A stretch of DNA of 64,000 nt from JACOTV01 sp964579395 (GCA_964579395.1 CAZOFT010000007.1:17415-81414), one strand, 5' to 3'; shown: positions 15,244 to 24,295, numbered from the stretch's first letter. Notes: generated by a model from the sequence alone, not told the origin. A program made the numbers and translations.

Positions 15244-16971
15244 ATGAAATGGTGGACCCCACGGGTCAGAAAAATACTGCTTGGGATTGTCGTCTTTGAG
15301 GCGGCATTTATTGTCTTTTGGCTTGCTGCCGCCATGTTGTGGTACAGCAGTTATGTATCGCTTCGTAGCGGACAATTTACCCGCGCTACCCAACTGCAGA
15401 CTATTGCAAAGCCGTTTTTCTTTCTTTCCAAAACCATATACTCGGTATCGCGGTTGCCGCTTGTTGTGGCGCATGTCTCAGCCTATCCTGATCGCTTGAT
15501 GCGCATTTCGACCCAAGTGCAACAGCTAGCAGACGCGGGGACTCATGCCGCAGAGACCACCAATGCTTCTATTCCAATCGTCCTCAAGCGCGATAAAACA
15601 GCGGGCGACATCATACTGCTTCGTCAAAATATTGCAGAACTGAAAAAGCAGCTTCCTCAGATTGATGATGCGATGAAAGTATTGGCCACGGAGCTGCCCA
15701 AGACACAGTTGCCCAAACTACAACCATATACCTCGCTTCTTCGCGCCATGATTATGGATGAGGACGCGGTGTTTGGGGTGCACAAACCAGCCCGATATCT
15801 CTTGTTGTTTCTTAACAACAAAGAATTGCGTCCCGGAGGTGGATTTATCGGATCGTATGCGGTAGCTACGATTCAGTATTACACCTTGCTGGATGTAGAA
15901 ATTCATGACGTGTACACAGCAGACGGACAGCTGAAAGTGCATCTTGATCCGGACCCGGCAGTAGCAAAGTATCTGGAGCAGCCGGACGGTTTTTTGCGTG
16001 ACTCCAATTTTTCTCCTGATTTTCCGACTGATGCAGAGCTGGCCAAACGATACCTGCTGGAATCGCTGGGTGAGCGCAACTTTGAAGGAGTAATTGGCGT
16101 GACGACCACGGCGCTTGAATATGCAGTGGGCGCATACGGATCAGTGTATTTGCCGGATTACAAAGAGACGGTGACGCAAAGTAACGTCTACACAAAAACA
16201 CAAGACTACGTGGAAAAAGACTTTTTTCCGGGCTCTCAGGCAAAAAAGACGTTTCTGACCTCGCTTGCCAATACGATGCGCATCACCTATGACACCGTGC
16301 CGACCAACAGATTGTTTCAGGCATTTGAAAAGGCACTTTTGGGTAAACATATCATTGCCGCTGTGAGCGCGCCGCATGTGTCTGCCGTGCTGAAAGATCA
16401 GGGGTGGGATGGTTCTCAGTGGGTGCCGGCATATGATTATGTGATGCCGGTTGAAGCCAATGTCGGCGTGAATAAGTCGAATTATTTTGTAAAGCGCCGC
16501 ATGGATATGATCAGTGATGTCAGTGATCCAAAAAAACCAAAGCGCACCGTGCGCATGACGTATGAAAATGCGCGTCGTCAGGACACTGATCCCAAAGACA
16601 CGTATAAAATGTTTTTCCAACTCTATCTTCCGCCGAACGTAACGATAGAAGAGTCGACGGTCGATGGGGTTGCGCCGATTGATTATGATGTGACGGATAA
16701 AAATGGGTATCGTATTGTCAGCATGCTGGTTGAAGTTCCCCCATTAAAAAGCAAATCAATCAATGTAAAATACTTCTCCGAAGAGCCGCAGAATAAAGGC
16801 GACACGTATGTGCTTCGTATCCAAAAACAAATTGGGGTTGATCAGACAGAAATAAGCCACACGTACATTCGTCCGACACGGGAAACGCCGGCAATCGCTC
16901 AGATCAAGTCGCCACGCATCTCGCAGTCGTTTTCTCTTCTTAACGACCGCACTCTCACATTTGATGAGTAA
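15244..16971 (+). CDS. DUF4012 domain protein, membrane anchored
   Basis: 575 residues. One N-terminal helix (about 12-37) precedes a helical linker of about 120 residues and then the DUF4012 core: KPARYLLLFLNNKELRPGGG, FIGSYAVATIQ, and LEVRD-type strands. The C-terminal third is beta-rich (TYENARRQDTD..., VRMTYE, LPPNVTIEE). The domain is widespread in CPR and Actinobacteria, is extracellular by topology, and has no established function. In other genomes it often lies near polysaccharide genes. Confidence 0.88.
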   Translation: MKWWTPRVRKILLGIVVFEAAFIVFWLAAAMLWYSSYVSLRSGQFTRATQLQTIAKPFFFLSKTIYSVSRLPLVVAHVSAYPDRLMRISTQVQQLADAGTHAAETTNASIPIVLKRDKTAGDIILLRQNIAELKKQLPQIDDAMKVLATELPKTQLPKLQPYTSLLRAMIMDEDAVFGVHKPARYLLLFLNNKELRPGGGFIGSYAVATIQYYTLLDVEIHDVYTADGQLKVHLDPDPAVAKYLEQPDGFLRDSNFSPDFPTDAELAKRYLLESLGERNFEGVIGVTTTALEYAVGAYGSVYLPDYKETVTQSNVYTKTQDYVEKDFFPGSQAKKTFLTSLANTMRITYDTVPTNRLFQAFEKALLGKHIIAAVSAPHVSAVLKDQGWDGSQWVPAYDYVMPVEANVGVNKSNYFVKRRMDMISDVSDPKKPKRTVRMTYENARRQDTDPKDTYKMFFQLYLPPNVTIEESTVDGVAPIDYDVTDKNGYRIVSMLVEVPPLKSKSINVKYFSEEPQNKGDTYVLRIQKQIGVDQTEISHTYIRPTRETPAIAQIKSPRISQSFSLLNDRTLTFDE

Positions 16972-17007
16972 GTGCGGCTTGCCATGCACATCCATTTTTT
17001 GAGTTAG

Positions 17008-17013
17008 TATAAT
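17008..17013 (+). promoter_or_regulatory. -10 TATAAT, DUF2130 gene
   Basis: TATAAT (in TAGTATAAT) ends 12 bases before ATG 17026, giving a very short leader. Confidence 0.5.
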
Positions 17014-17025
17014 AAGCACTACCCT

Positions 17026-18234
17026 ATGCAAGATCAGATCGTTTGTCCCCATTGTAAGCAGTCATTTCCGGTGACGCAGGCATTTTCTCATCAATTTGAG
17101 GATGCGCTGGAGCATGCGAAAAAAGACTTTGAAAAAGAACGCGAAGCAGAGCGCGAGAGCGAGCGGGAGAAGATGCGTGAGTGGAAAAAACAGCTTGAAG
17201 AGGCAAATGCCAAAAAAGAAGAAGAAGCAAAAAAGAAGATAGAAGAGGAGCTTGCGCTTAAAATGAAAGATTCACAAAATGAGCGTGAGGAGCTGCGTGA
17301 GCAGAAAAAAAAGCTCCAGGAGCAGCTGTTGGATACCAACCAACTGATGCGCCAATTGAAGCGCCAGACCGAGGAAGCGGCTATAGATAATCAAAAAAAA
17401 CTCCAGGAAGCAGAGGAAAAGATTCGTGATGAAGAAAAAAAACGGGCGCAGACTGAAGCGCATTTTAAGGTGCTTGAACTGGAGAAAAAACTGGCAGATG
17501 CCGCGCGTACCAACGAAGACATGAAGCGCAAGCTTGAACAGGGGTCACAGCAGGCACAGGGTGAGGTGTTGGAGCTGGAGATCGAGCAGAAGCTCAAGGA
17601 GATGTTTATCTACGACACGATTGAACCGGTAGCCAAGGGGGTGCGCGGCGCCGATATAATCCAAAAAGTGGCTACACAGACCGGTGGTGAGTGTGGTGCT
17701 ATTGTGTGGGAGCTCAAGCGAACGAAGGCATGGGGTGGCGATTGGATCAGTAAGCTCAAATCTGATCAGCGGGCAATAGGAGCAGAGATCGCGGTAATTG
17801 TATCGCTTGCTCTGCCGGAACAGGTCACGAATGTCGGATTTGTCGAGGGAGTGTGGGTGTGTAATTACGAAACGGCGCTTGGGCTGGCACAGATTCTGCG
17901 TGCAAATCTGATAGATTTGACACGGGCCAAGCAGAATATGACCAACCAGGGTGATAAGGCAGCGGTGCTATACGAGTACCTGACCAGCACAGCATTTTCA
18001 CATCGTGTGCAGGCAATTCTTGAATCGTATAAGTCGCTTCTTGAGGATTTGGGTACCGAAAAACGGTGGTTTGAAAAAAAGTGGACCAAGCAAGAGCGGA
18101 TGATAAACGGTATTATGAGTAACACTTCCGGAATGTATGGTGAGCTTCAGGGGATCATGGGGCGCGAATTGGCAGAGCCTGATGAGATGAAGCTACTTGC
18201 TATAGATGAGGAAGATGATGTATCCTTATTCTGA
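17026..18234 (+). CDS. DUF2130 protein: zinc ribbon, long coiled coil, C-terminal nuclease-like domain
   Basis: 402 residues. An N-terminal half zinc ribbon (IVCPHCKQSF) is followed by a highly charged coiled coil (about 25-190, Glu/Lys/Arg/Gln-rich). The DUF2130 domain (about 195-360) contains GADIIQKV, IVWELKRTK and WISKLKSDQRAIGAEIAVIV. The E-x-K of WELKRTK with an upstream Asp (GADI) looks like a PD-(D/E)xK arrangement, as in RmuC-type proteins. That nuclease reading is inference. Confidence 0.85.
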   Translation: MQDQIVCPHCKQSFPVTQAFSHQFEDALEHAKKDFEKEREAERESEREKMREWKKQLEEANAKKEEEAKKKIEEELALKMKDSQNEREELREQKKKLQEQLLDTNQLMRQLKRQTEEAAIDNQKKLQEAEEKIRDEEKKRAQTEAHFKVLELEKKLADAARTNEDMKRKLEQGSQQAQGEVLELEIEQKLKEMFIYDTIEPVAKGVRGADIIQKVATQTGGECGAIVWELKRTKAWGGDWISKLKSDQRAIGAEIAVIVSLALPEQVTNVGFVEGVWVCNYETALGLAQILRANLIDLTRAKQNMTNQGDKAAVLYEYLTSTAFSHRVQAILESYKSLLEDLGTEKRWFEKKWTKQERMINGIMSNTSGMYGELQGIMGRELAEPDEMKLLAIDEEDDVSLF

Positions 18235-18935
18235 TGAGCACATCACACAAGTCGCACACGATACATGTGGCCACGCCCACAGAGCACGTGCCTCAAGCTT
18301 CGCCGCTGGCTGATCTTCTTCGACGCGCGTTGTTTAACGTAAAAACCCAACGGCTCATAGTGTTTCTGTTGGCAGTAAGCATGATCTATGCTGCTGTCAG
18401 ATATGCAAGACAGCGCAATGTAGCGGCACAAAATGCGCTTCTGGCGGTAGAGGCTACGATTACTCCGACACCCGGTGCGCCGGTTGCCGCAAAAAAACCA
18501 ATATATCTGGATGAGACCTACACCTGCACCCTTCCCACAATGACTGCCTATTTGAGCGAAGGGAAAGCGGCGCTCACCTATGCTGCATCAACCACTCAGA
18601 CAAAAACCGCAACCACCGCCGCATTTCCGAAAAAAGACTCTCATATTGTATTTGACGGAGACTGCGTCTACAGCTGGTCTGACGTTGATGCCACAGTGGG
18701 AGTCAAACGATGCGGACTCGGTTCCTTCTTACAGACATATTCGTCAGTTGCCGCTTACACCGGAGGTGCTGACATGAACGGCGTGGTATCAATCCTGCAA
18801 AGCTCACGTATCATAAACGATCAGGATGCGGCACAGGCACAGACACTTCTACGTGCTTGTCGTTCAGTAGTGAGCATAAATGAAGAAGAGTTTGTGGTTC
18901 CGAAGACCGTGCGCTTTCAAACAATACAGGAGTGA
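18234..18935 (+). CDS. Single-pass membrane protein with a Cys-containing ectodomain, unknown
   Basis: 233 residues, starting in a TGATG overlap with the DUF2130 stop. A cytoplasmic N-terminus of about 40 residues precedes one helix (LIVFLLAVSMIYAAVRY). The remainder is a probably external domain with four cysteines (YTCTLP, GDCVYSW, RCGLGSF, RACRSVV). No family is recognised. Translational coupling to the DUF2130 gene suggests a shared role. Confidence 0.65.
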   Translation: MSTSHKSHTIHVATPTEHVPQASPLADLLRRALFNVKTQRLIVFLLAVSMIYAAVRYARQRNVAAQNALLAVEATITPTPGAPVAAKKPIYLDETYTCTLPTMTAYLSEGKAALTYAASTTQTKTATTAAFPKKDSHIVFDGDCVYSWSDVDATVGVKRCGLGSFLQTYSSVAAYTGGADMNGVVSILQSSRIINDQDAAQAQTLLRACRSVVSINEEEFVVPKTVRFQTIQE

Positions 18936-18944
18936 TTTTCAGCC

Positions 18945-18960
18945 AAAAAAAATACCTTGG
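18945..18960 (-). terminator. Terminator formed by the 5S terminal helix plus a T8 tract
   Basis: The 3' strand of the 5S closing helix (CCAAGGTA) is followed immediately by eight T's on the minus strand (18952-18945). The RNA's own closing stem could serve as the terminator hairpin. Confidence 0.5.
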
Positions 18961-19076
18961 CTATGACCGATTTTCCCCATCTCCGCTTTGGAGTGAGTAT
19001 CATAGGCGCTAGTTCGTTTCACTTCTCTGTTCGGGATGGGAAGAGGTGGTTCCAAACTGCTCAAATAACCAAGGTA
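18953..19076 (-). rRNA. rrf: 5S ribosomal RNA, free-standing
   Basis: Read on the minus strand it begins TACCTTGG and ends CCAAGGTA, which form the terminal helix. Inside are CCCATCCCGAACAGAGAAG then TGAAAC (loops B/C) and AGCGCCTATGATACT, all standard 5S features. No 16S, 23S or tRNA gene is in the window. A -10 TATAAT with TGT extension lies 5 bases before its 5' end, and eight T's directly follow its terminal helix, so it appears to be its own transcription unit. Confidence 0.95.
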
Positions 19077-19081
19077 GGACA

Positions 19082-19103
19082 ATTATAACAGATGTACTAT
19101 AAT
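19082..19103. promoter_or_regulatory. Overlapping divergent promoters of 5S rRNA and the PH-domain gene
   Basis: Minus strand: TGT-TATAAT (19090-19082), 5 bases before the 5S 5' end. Plus strand: TATAAT at 19098-19103, 8 bases before ATG 19112. The -35 region of each promoter falls on or beside the other's -10, so the two transcription starts should compete. Confidence 0.6.
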
Positions 19104-19111
19104 ATGTACAT

Positions 19112-19732
19112 ATGCAAAACACGCTTCCTCCCCAAGGGCGCCACACACTGTTTCATTCGTTTTGCATTCGCCCTCAGTGTCGCTTCGAATCGCAACTACA
19201 GGACGAGTCAGTAGTGCTGGTGATTCGTGCACACCCAATTCTATTAGTACCTTGGTTGGTAAATGGTTTATTGCTGCTTGTGGGTTTGGTGTTATTTAAT
19301 ATTTATGTTCCGTCATTATGGCAGCTCACAACAATGCAGTTGTTATTTCTCAACCTCAGTGTTGTTGTGTTTATCCTGAGTTACTATTGGTTTCATTTTC
19401 TTTCATACTTTTTTAATGTCGGAGTTGTCTCAACGCGGCGAATTCTTGATATTGATTTTAGTTCCGTATTGTTTAAGCAAGTCAGCGAAACACGTCTTGA
19501 GCGTATTGAAGATATCACCGCAACAAGCGGAGGATACGTGGCTTCGCTGTTTAATTTTGGAGATATACACATACAGACAGCGGGTGAAGCCGTCAACTTT
19601 GAATTTCTTCATTCGCCCCGCCCGGGTGATGTGGTGCGCATTATTAATGAATTGGCAGCACGCCGCGCCCGCGAAGTAGCATCAAGTGCAAGTCATCATT
19701 CTGCCAAATCCCTCGAGCCATGGAACAACTGA
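19112..19732 (+). CDS. Bacterial PH-domain membrane protein (bPH2)
   Basis: 206 residues. Two hydrophobic helices (about 46-68 and 75-103) precede a bPH2-type domain: VGVVSTRRILDIDFSSVLFK, ETRLERIEDITATSGG, SLFNFGDIHIQTAGEAV, and a final helix NELAARR. This order (helix pair then 'FNFGDIxIQTAG') is typical of bacterial membrane PH proteins, whose function is not settled. It overlaps the next gene by 13 bases. Confidence 0.85.
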   Translation: MQNTLPPQGRHTLFHSFCIRPQCRFESQLQDESVVLVIRAHPILLVPWLVNGLLLLVGLVLFNIYVPSLWQLTTMQLLFLNLSVVVFILSYYWFHFLSYFFNVGVVSTRRILDIDFSSVLFKQVSETRLERIEDITATSGGYVASLFNFGDIHIQTAGEAVNFEFLHSPRPGDVVRIINELAARRAREVASSASHHSAKSLEPWNN

Positions 19733-19956
19733 TTGCGCTGTTTACCGATACAACTACTCTTATCAATGTGTTTTTTAAGGGGTTTGCAGTGTTGGGAAGC
19801 TTTATTTATCTTCTCTATGCCGTTATTGTGGTACGCCAGACGCACACAATGCTTCGCTCAATCAATGAAGGAAATGAGTTTACGATTCGTCTGATTTCAT
19901 ATATTCAGCTGGCCCTGGCTGCAGTGCTCTTGTTTGTCGCCGTCTTTTTCGTATAA
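19720..19956 (+). CDS. Two-helix membrane protein, DUF5657-like
   Basis: 78 residues with two hydrophobic helices (about 16-38 and 57-77) joined by a short polar loop containing VVRQTHTMLRSIN. The size, the RQ-TM motif and the position are typical of small CPR DUF5657-type membrane proteins. Function is unknown. Its start lies inside the end of the PH-domain gene. Confidence 0.7.
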   Translation: MEQLIALFTDTTTLINVFFKGFAVLGSFIYLLYAVIVVRQTHTMLRSINEGNEFTIRLISYIQLALAAVLLFVAVFFV

Positions 19957-19980
19957 CATAAGAGGGTAGGTGAATGTTTT

Positions 19981-21744
19981 ATGAATCAGTTTTCTTCTGT
20001 ATTTTTCCCCCCGACCACCCATGGCGGGCATGTGCATCTCGCGACTGATCGCCTGTTGGTATATGCAGATGTTGCTTCAAGTGTTGAGGCGCATGAGCTG
20101 TGGCAGTCGGCAGTCGACGCTCTTCAAACTGCAGTCTTGCGCATTCAGTTTGAAAGTGGCGCACAGTTTGAAGAATGTGTAAAAGAATCTTTGCTGGATC
20201 CACTGCGAGAGCAGATCAGCAATGTGGCTTGTGTGCTATTGCAGGCAGATGCGGTGTATGCGTGCACATTTGGAGAAGGCGAAGTGTATGTGGGCAGGCG
20301 AAAGTCTGTTGTTCCTCTGTTGATCCAGCCGACATATGCGGTCGGGCGTGTTTTGGTGGGCGATGTGTTTTTGCTTACCGCAAAAAGCCACACTGATGCC
20401 ATGACGGTACAATCTTGGCGTAGTGTGTTGATGAGTGGGCATGCTGAGGTGGTTGATGATGTATCTGTGGTGCAAGATGCACTGCACACGTTGGCCACGC
20501 AGGGAACGCATGTGCGGGCACTGGTAGGGCAGGTGTTTTTTGAGCAGTCGGCTGAAGTAGTGCCTGTTATTGAAGACACCATACCGGTCGCCAAACCGCC
20601 GGAGCCTGTCTCCGCGCGCCCACCTGCAGTTTCATCACTCAAAACAAAGGTTGCTAAGCTTACGCAGTTGCCGAAAAAGCGTGTTTTATTGCTTCTGCTG
20701 ATGGGTGGACTACTACTGATTTTGGGTATCGGTTTGGCGGGGAAGTTGCGGCAACAAAGTCAATCAGCACAGTCCCAAAAGATTGCCGTGGTCCGGGAGT
20801 ATGTGGAGCAACAGATTGCGTTGGCACGCGGTGTGGCAAGCATTAATAACGCTCGAGCCCGCACTCTTCTTCAGGACGCAAGTGCGAGTACTGCTGAGCT
20901 TGAGAAAAGCTTAGGCGCAGACAATTCTGATGTAAAAGCGCTTCGGGAAGAGTTAAAAAAAAGCCAGGCAGAGATTACCGATGACAGTAGAAAGGCAAAT
21001 GAATATTTTGATCTGACCATTGAGCAAAAAGATGCGAAAGGCACGCTCATGGCACAAGATGGTAACTCGGTTGCGATACTTGACCCGGCAGGCTTTATCT
21101 ATGTGGTGGATCTTGAGGATAAATCGCTCGATCGCAGACGACTGTCTAACGCAAGTGAGACAGTGTCTTTGAGCATACTGGATGATGTTGTGTATGTGTT
21201 GATTCCCGAGCGCGGTGTTGCTGCACTTGCAAGTGATGGTAGTTCGAAAAAAGTGATTTCCCGCTCCAAAAATTGGAGTCGGCCCACACAGATTGTGGCG
21301 TATGGTTCCAATATTTATATTCTCGATTCTTCAGCTGGTCAGATATTTCGCTACGCCAGTACGGAAAAAGGGTATGAGGAGTCAGAATACTTCCGCTCCA
21401 AAGCTGACTTGAATGGAGCAGGTGCGATGGCAATTGACGGATCAATCTATATCGGATTTTCCTCAAGTATTCTCAAATTTACTTCGGGTCTTCAGGATGG
21501 GTTTAATCCGCAGTTTGGTGGAGATAAGATCGCAATTCAATCGATGGCGACGTCGGCTGATCTTGACGGACTATATATCTGGGATCAAACTCAAGGACAA
21601 GTGCAGGTCTTGGGAAAAAACGGTGCGTTTCAGCAACAGGTTGCGAACGATGTTTTGAAAAAAGCGAGTGCGATTGCGATATTTGATAATGCCGTAATGG
21701 CGCTTGTTGACTCCAAAATCTACCGCATCGATGTAGTACAATAG
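19981..21744 (+). CDS. Degenerate PP2C-like domain - TM - coiled coil - beta-propeller protein
   Basis: 587 residues. Residues about 1-195 have a PP2C-like strand order (HLATDRLLVYADVASS, ACTFGEGEVYVGRR, VGDVFLLTAKS) but without the metal-binding Asp-Gly pairs, so activity is unlikely. A Pro-rich linker, one helix (about 236-255) and a coiled coil (about 265-345) follow. The last 230 residues repeat a pattern of short strands (IYVVDLEDKSL, NIYILDSSAGQIFRY, GSIYIGFSSSILKF, LYIWDQTQGQVQVL) that looks like a beta-propeller on the outer face. It may be an envelope sensor, but function is unknown. Confidence 0.65.
   Translation: MNQFSSVFFPPTTHGGHVHLATDRLLVYADVASSVEAHELWQSAVDALQTAVLRIQFESGAQFEECVKESLLDPLREQISNVACVLLQADAVYACTFGEGEVYVGRRKSVVPLLIQPTYAVGRVLVGDVFLLTAKSHTDAMTVQSWRSVLMSGHAEVVDDVSVVQDALHTLATQGTHVRALVGQVFFEQSAEVVPVIEDTIPVAKPPEPVSARPPAVSSLKTKVAKLTQLPKKRVLLLLLMGGLLLILGIGLAGKLRQQSQSAQSQKIAVVREYVEQQIALARGVASINNARARTLLQDASASTAELEKSLGADNSDVKALREELKKSQAEITDDSRKANEYFDLTIEQKDAKGTLMAQDGNSVAILDPAGFIYVVDLEDKSLDRRRLSNASETVSLSILDDVVYVLIPERGVAALASDGSSKKVISRSKNWSRPTQIVAYGSNIYILDSSAGQIFRYASTEKGYEESEYFRSKADLNGAGAMAIDGSIYIGFSSSILKFTSGLQDGFNPQFGGDKIAIQSMATSADLDGLYIWDQTQGQVQVLGKNGAFQQQVANDVLKKASAIAIFDNAVMALVDSKIYRIDVVQ
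21737..21742 (+). promoter_or_regulatory. -10 TACAAT, ECF sigma gene
   Basis: TACAAT lies within the last codons of the previous gene, ending 8 bases before ATG 21751. Confidence 0.45.
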
Positions 21745-21750
21745 CACTAT

Positions 21751-22293
21751 ATGCAGCATGATGATGCGACATTGGTGGAGCAGGTACGCGGTGGCGATGA
21801 GTTTGCCTTTCTCAAGCTCTATAAAAAACACGAGCACTATGTGCGTGGTGTAGTGCGCAGACATCTGGGTGCCGATGAGCAGACCGATGAGGTGGTCCAA
21901 GACGTCTTTTATTCACTTCTTGAAAAGCTTCCCTATTACCGCGGTGACTGTGCATTGACGACGTATCTTTATACAATAGCGCGCGGCAAGTCTATCGATC
22001 ACATACGTCGAAAAAAGGTGTCTCGCGCGATTCACAAAGTGATCCCGCATGCTATTTTGGCAAAAATGAAGTCTCTTCGCAGTACCGATTTGATCGAGCG
22101 TCAGGAGGTTGAGGAGCGTATTGAGACAATCTTATCGCAAATTCCGCATGATTATGCCATCATCATACGACTAAAGTATATAGATGAATTATCAATTGTG
22201 GAGATTGCGAAGCGTCTTGAGATAAGTGCCAAGACGGCAGAAAGCAGACTCTATCGCGCCAGACAATCGTTTCAAACCCTATGGACCCGGTAA
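21751..22293 (+). CDS. ECF-type RNA polymerase sigma factor
   Basis: 180 residues with sigma region 2 (about 20-85: FLKLYKKHEHYVRGVVRR, DEVVQDVFYSLLEKLPYYRG, LTTYLYTIARGKSIDHIRRK) and region 4 (about 125-178: LSQIPHDYAIIIRLKYIDEL, SIVEIAKRLEISAKTAESRL). Regions 1 and 3 are absent, as in extracytoplasmic-function sigma factors. It lies between the PP2C-like/propeller protein and a tiny membrane protein whose start overlaps its stop by 13 bases. Such neighbours often regulate ECF sigmas. Confidence 0.92.
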   Translation: MQHDDATLVEQVRGGDEFAFLKLYKKHEHYVRGVVRRHLGADEQTDEVVQDVFYSLLEKLPYYRGDCALTTYLYTIARGKSIDHIRRKKVSRAIHKVIPHAILAKMKSLRSTDLIERQEVEERIETILSQIPHDYAIIIRLKYIDELSIVEIAKRLEISAKTAESRLYRARQSFQTLWTR

Positions 22294-22508
22294 AAATCCG
22301 CAGTCGAATGGATGCTCTCTATTTTCTGGAGCCCAACGATCTGCATTACGAACCGCTTACTCGTGTATATCGAGTTGTCACAGGACAGCTGAAGCGCCAT
22401 CCGTGGCTTCGTATTGTGCCGGTCACTGTGTTGGGCCTGGTGTTGGTGTCGGCCGCGCTTTCAAACGTCCTGGTTCTTGTGGCATCGGTCTTGCAAAAAG
22501 GATTTTGA
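22281..22508 (+). CDS. Small membrane protein overlapping the sigma gene, possible anti-sigma
   Basis: 75 residues: a charged N-terminal segment of about 40 residues and one helix (VPVTVLGLVLVSAALSNVLV). It overlaps the sigma factor 3' end by 13 bases in another frame, so the two are probably translationally coupled. Position and topology (cytoplasmic N-terminus, one helix) would fit a minimal anti-sigma factor, but no zinc-binding HxxxCxxC motif is present. The functional reading is inference. Confidence 0.55.
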   Translation: MDPVKIRSRMDALYFLEPNDLHYEPLTRVYRVVTGQLKRHPWLRIVPVTVLGLVLVSAALSNVLVLVASVLQKGF

Positions 22509-22531
22509 CCCACCTTCACTGTATCTTCTGA

Positions 22532-23110
22532 ATGAAACGTATTGCAATTACCGGCGCGCATGAAACGATTATCGCTTTGCAGCATTCTATCGGGCTCATT
22601 GTAGCACCCTACTACACTATGCGCCGGATTGCCACGCGCCCCCGATTGCTTCATGCAGTCTTATATGTGCTTCTTGCACTTCTGTACCTTGCCAGCCTGA
22701 ACTTGCAACGGGTCGGTTTTTTTCTCATTCAAATCAGTGTGACCTACATCTTTTTTTACTTTGTATCGTGGGTGCTGGGAAAGACGGCGTCCTTGAAGCA
22801 GCTTATTGTGCTGTTTACCTACACACTCCTTCCGACTATCATCTGGTTTTTAGTCAGTCGAGCTGTAGCAATAGTCCTTCCGCCGCCGCGCACCACCAGT
22901 ATGTTGGGAGTCACGTTTAGTATAGTGTATATCGCCTTTTCGCTGTCACTGCTGATCTGGAAAGCGATTCTGTTTTATCTGGCCGCTCGCTACAGTCTGC
23001 GGCAGCATTTTTTCCTCGTGATGTATACTATAGTGCTTTATATTCCGCTTGCCGTCACGATGGCGTATGTGAGCTACGTGATGGGAGTTGCCCGAATACC
23101 ATTTTTATAA
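22532..23110 (+). CDS. Yip1-like polytopic membrane protein
   Basis: 192 residues with about five hydrophobic helices after an N-terminal amphipathic stretch (TIIALQHSIGLIVAPYYTMR). The pattern of an initial 'I..P...M..I...P' followed by five helices and a central KTASLKQLIVLFTYTLLPTI is like Yip1-domain proteins. Function is unknown. It follows the sigma gene pair by 23 bases. Confidence 0.6.
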   Translation: MKRIAITGAHETIIALQHSIGLIVAPYYTMRRIATRPRLLHAVLYVLLALLYLASLNLQRVGFFLIQISVTYIFFYFVSWVLGKTASLKQLIVLFTYTLLPTIIWFLVSRAVAIVLPPPRTTSMLGVTFSIVYIAFSLSLLIWKAILFYLAARYSLRQHFFLVMYTIVLYIPLAVTMAYVSYVMGVARIPFL

Positions 23111-23161
23111 TATGCGGGCTGGAAAACGAATGATTTTATTATTAATTTCGACTTATACCAT

Positions 23162-24283
23162 ATGAAGCTATCCGAGTTTACTACTGCTGCCGACCGTCGT
23201 CGCGCCGTTGAGAAACATATTAAAAAAGAATTGCCGGCCATTGCACAGGCATTGACTGATGATCCGCAAGACATCCACTGTGAGAATCTGATTGGCGCAA
23301 CAAGCATTCCGCTAGGGGTTGCCGGGCCGGTCGATGTCGTTGGTGAAGACATGCACGGGTCGTATATGATTCCCTTGGCGACCACCGAAGGCGCGCTTGT
23401 TGCCTCAGTCAATCGGGGAAGTCGCGCACTTCGCGAAGTCGGCGGTGCACGCACGTATTCGTATCAAACCGGCACCACACGTGGTCCGGTGTTTTTGACC
23501 AAGTCAGTAGATGACGGACAGCAGCTGATGCTGTGGGTGCAGGAGCACTTAGACGAGGTGATTGAGTTGGCACAAAGCACCTCATCACACCTTTCGCTTA
23601 TCAACATCGAGGCAAAATTGGTAGGTACCTATGTATTTTTGCGCATGTATTACGACACGCAAGAAGCCATGGGAATGAATATGGTGACTATTGCCACCGC
23701 CAAGATCGTTGAACATATCGCGAAAAAAACCAAGACCGAATGTATTGCGGTGGCGGGCAACTTTGACGTCGATAAAAAACCGGCATGGCTCAATAGTGTG
23801 TACGGTCGCGGTCATCAGGTCTGGGCCGACGCAGTGCTCACTGAAGATGTGGTGAAAAAAACCTTGAAGACCACGATTCCGAAGCTTTTTGAAACATGGC
23901 TTGGTAAGTGTATGATCGGCTCAGCGATCTCAGGATCGATGAGTTACAACGCTCACTTCGCCAATGTAGTTGCGGCGCTTTACGCAGCAACCGGGCAGGA
24001 TCTGGCGCATGTAGTTGAGGGTTCGCTGGGAATCACCACGATGCGTATCGTCGACAACAAGCATTTATATGTCTCTATTTATATGCCGAGCGTCATGGCA
24101 GGTATGGTAGGTGGGGGAACGCCGCTTCAGAGTAAGCGTGAGGCTCTTGCCATCATGGGTGTTGAAAACGTGACGGAATATTGCCAGGTTCTTGGTGCCG
24201 CTGTATTGGCCGGTGAGATTTCACTTTTGGCTTCGCTGTCAGAAGGCACGTTGGCACGGGCTCATGAGGCACTTGGCAGATAA
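23162..24283 (+). CDS. HMG-CoA reductase, class I (archaeal/eukaryotic type)
   Basis: 373 residues covering the catalytic domain only, with no membrane anchor. It reduces HMG-CoA to mevalonate with two NAD(P)H. Class I motifs are ATTEGALVASVNRG (catalytic Glu77), EAMGMNM (170s, cofactor loop), DKKPAWLNSVYGRG (catalytic Lys near 205), GQDLAHVVEG (Asp280) and a C-terminal His368 in LARAHEALGR. It is the first gene of an eight-gene mevalonate operon. A TTATAC -10-like element is only a few bases before the ATG. It would be the committed step of isoprenoid synthesis here. Confidence 0.96.
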   Translation: MKLSEFTTAADRRRAVEKHIKKELPAIAQALTDDPQDIHCENLIGATSIPLGVAGPVDVVGEDMHGSYMIPLATTEGALVASVNRGSRALREVGGARTYSYQTGTTRGPVFLTKSVDDGQQLMLWVQEHLDEVIELAQSTSSHLSLINIEAKLVGTYVFLRMYYDTQEAMGMNMVTIATAKIVEHIAKKTKTECIAVAGNFDVDKKPAWLNSVYGRGHQVWADAVLTEDVVKKTLKTTIPKLFETWLGKCMIGSAISGSMSYNAHFANVVAALYAATGQDLAHVVEGSLGITTMRIVDNKHLYVSIYMPSVMAGMVGGGTPLQSKREALAIMGVENVTEYCQVLGAAVLAGEISLLASLSEGTLARAHEALGR

Positions 24284-24295
24284 CAAACACATTCT

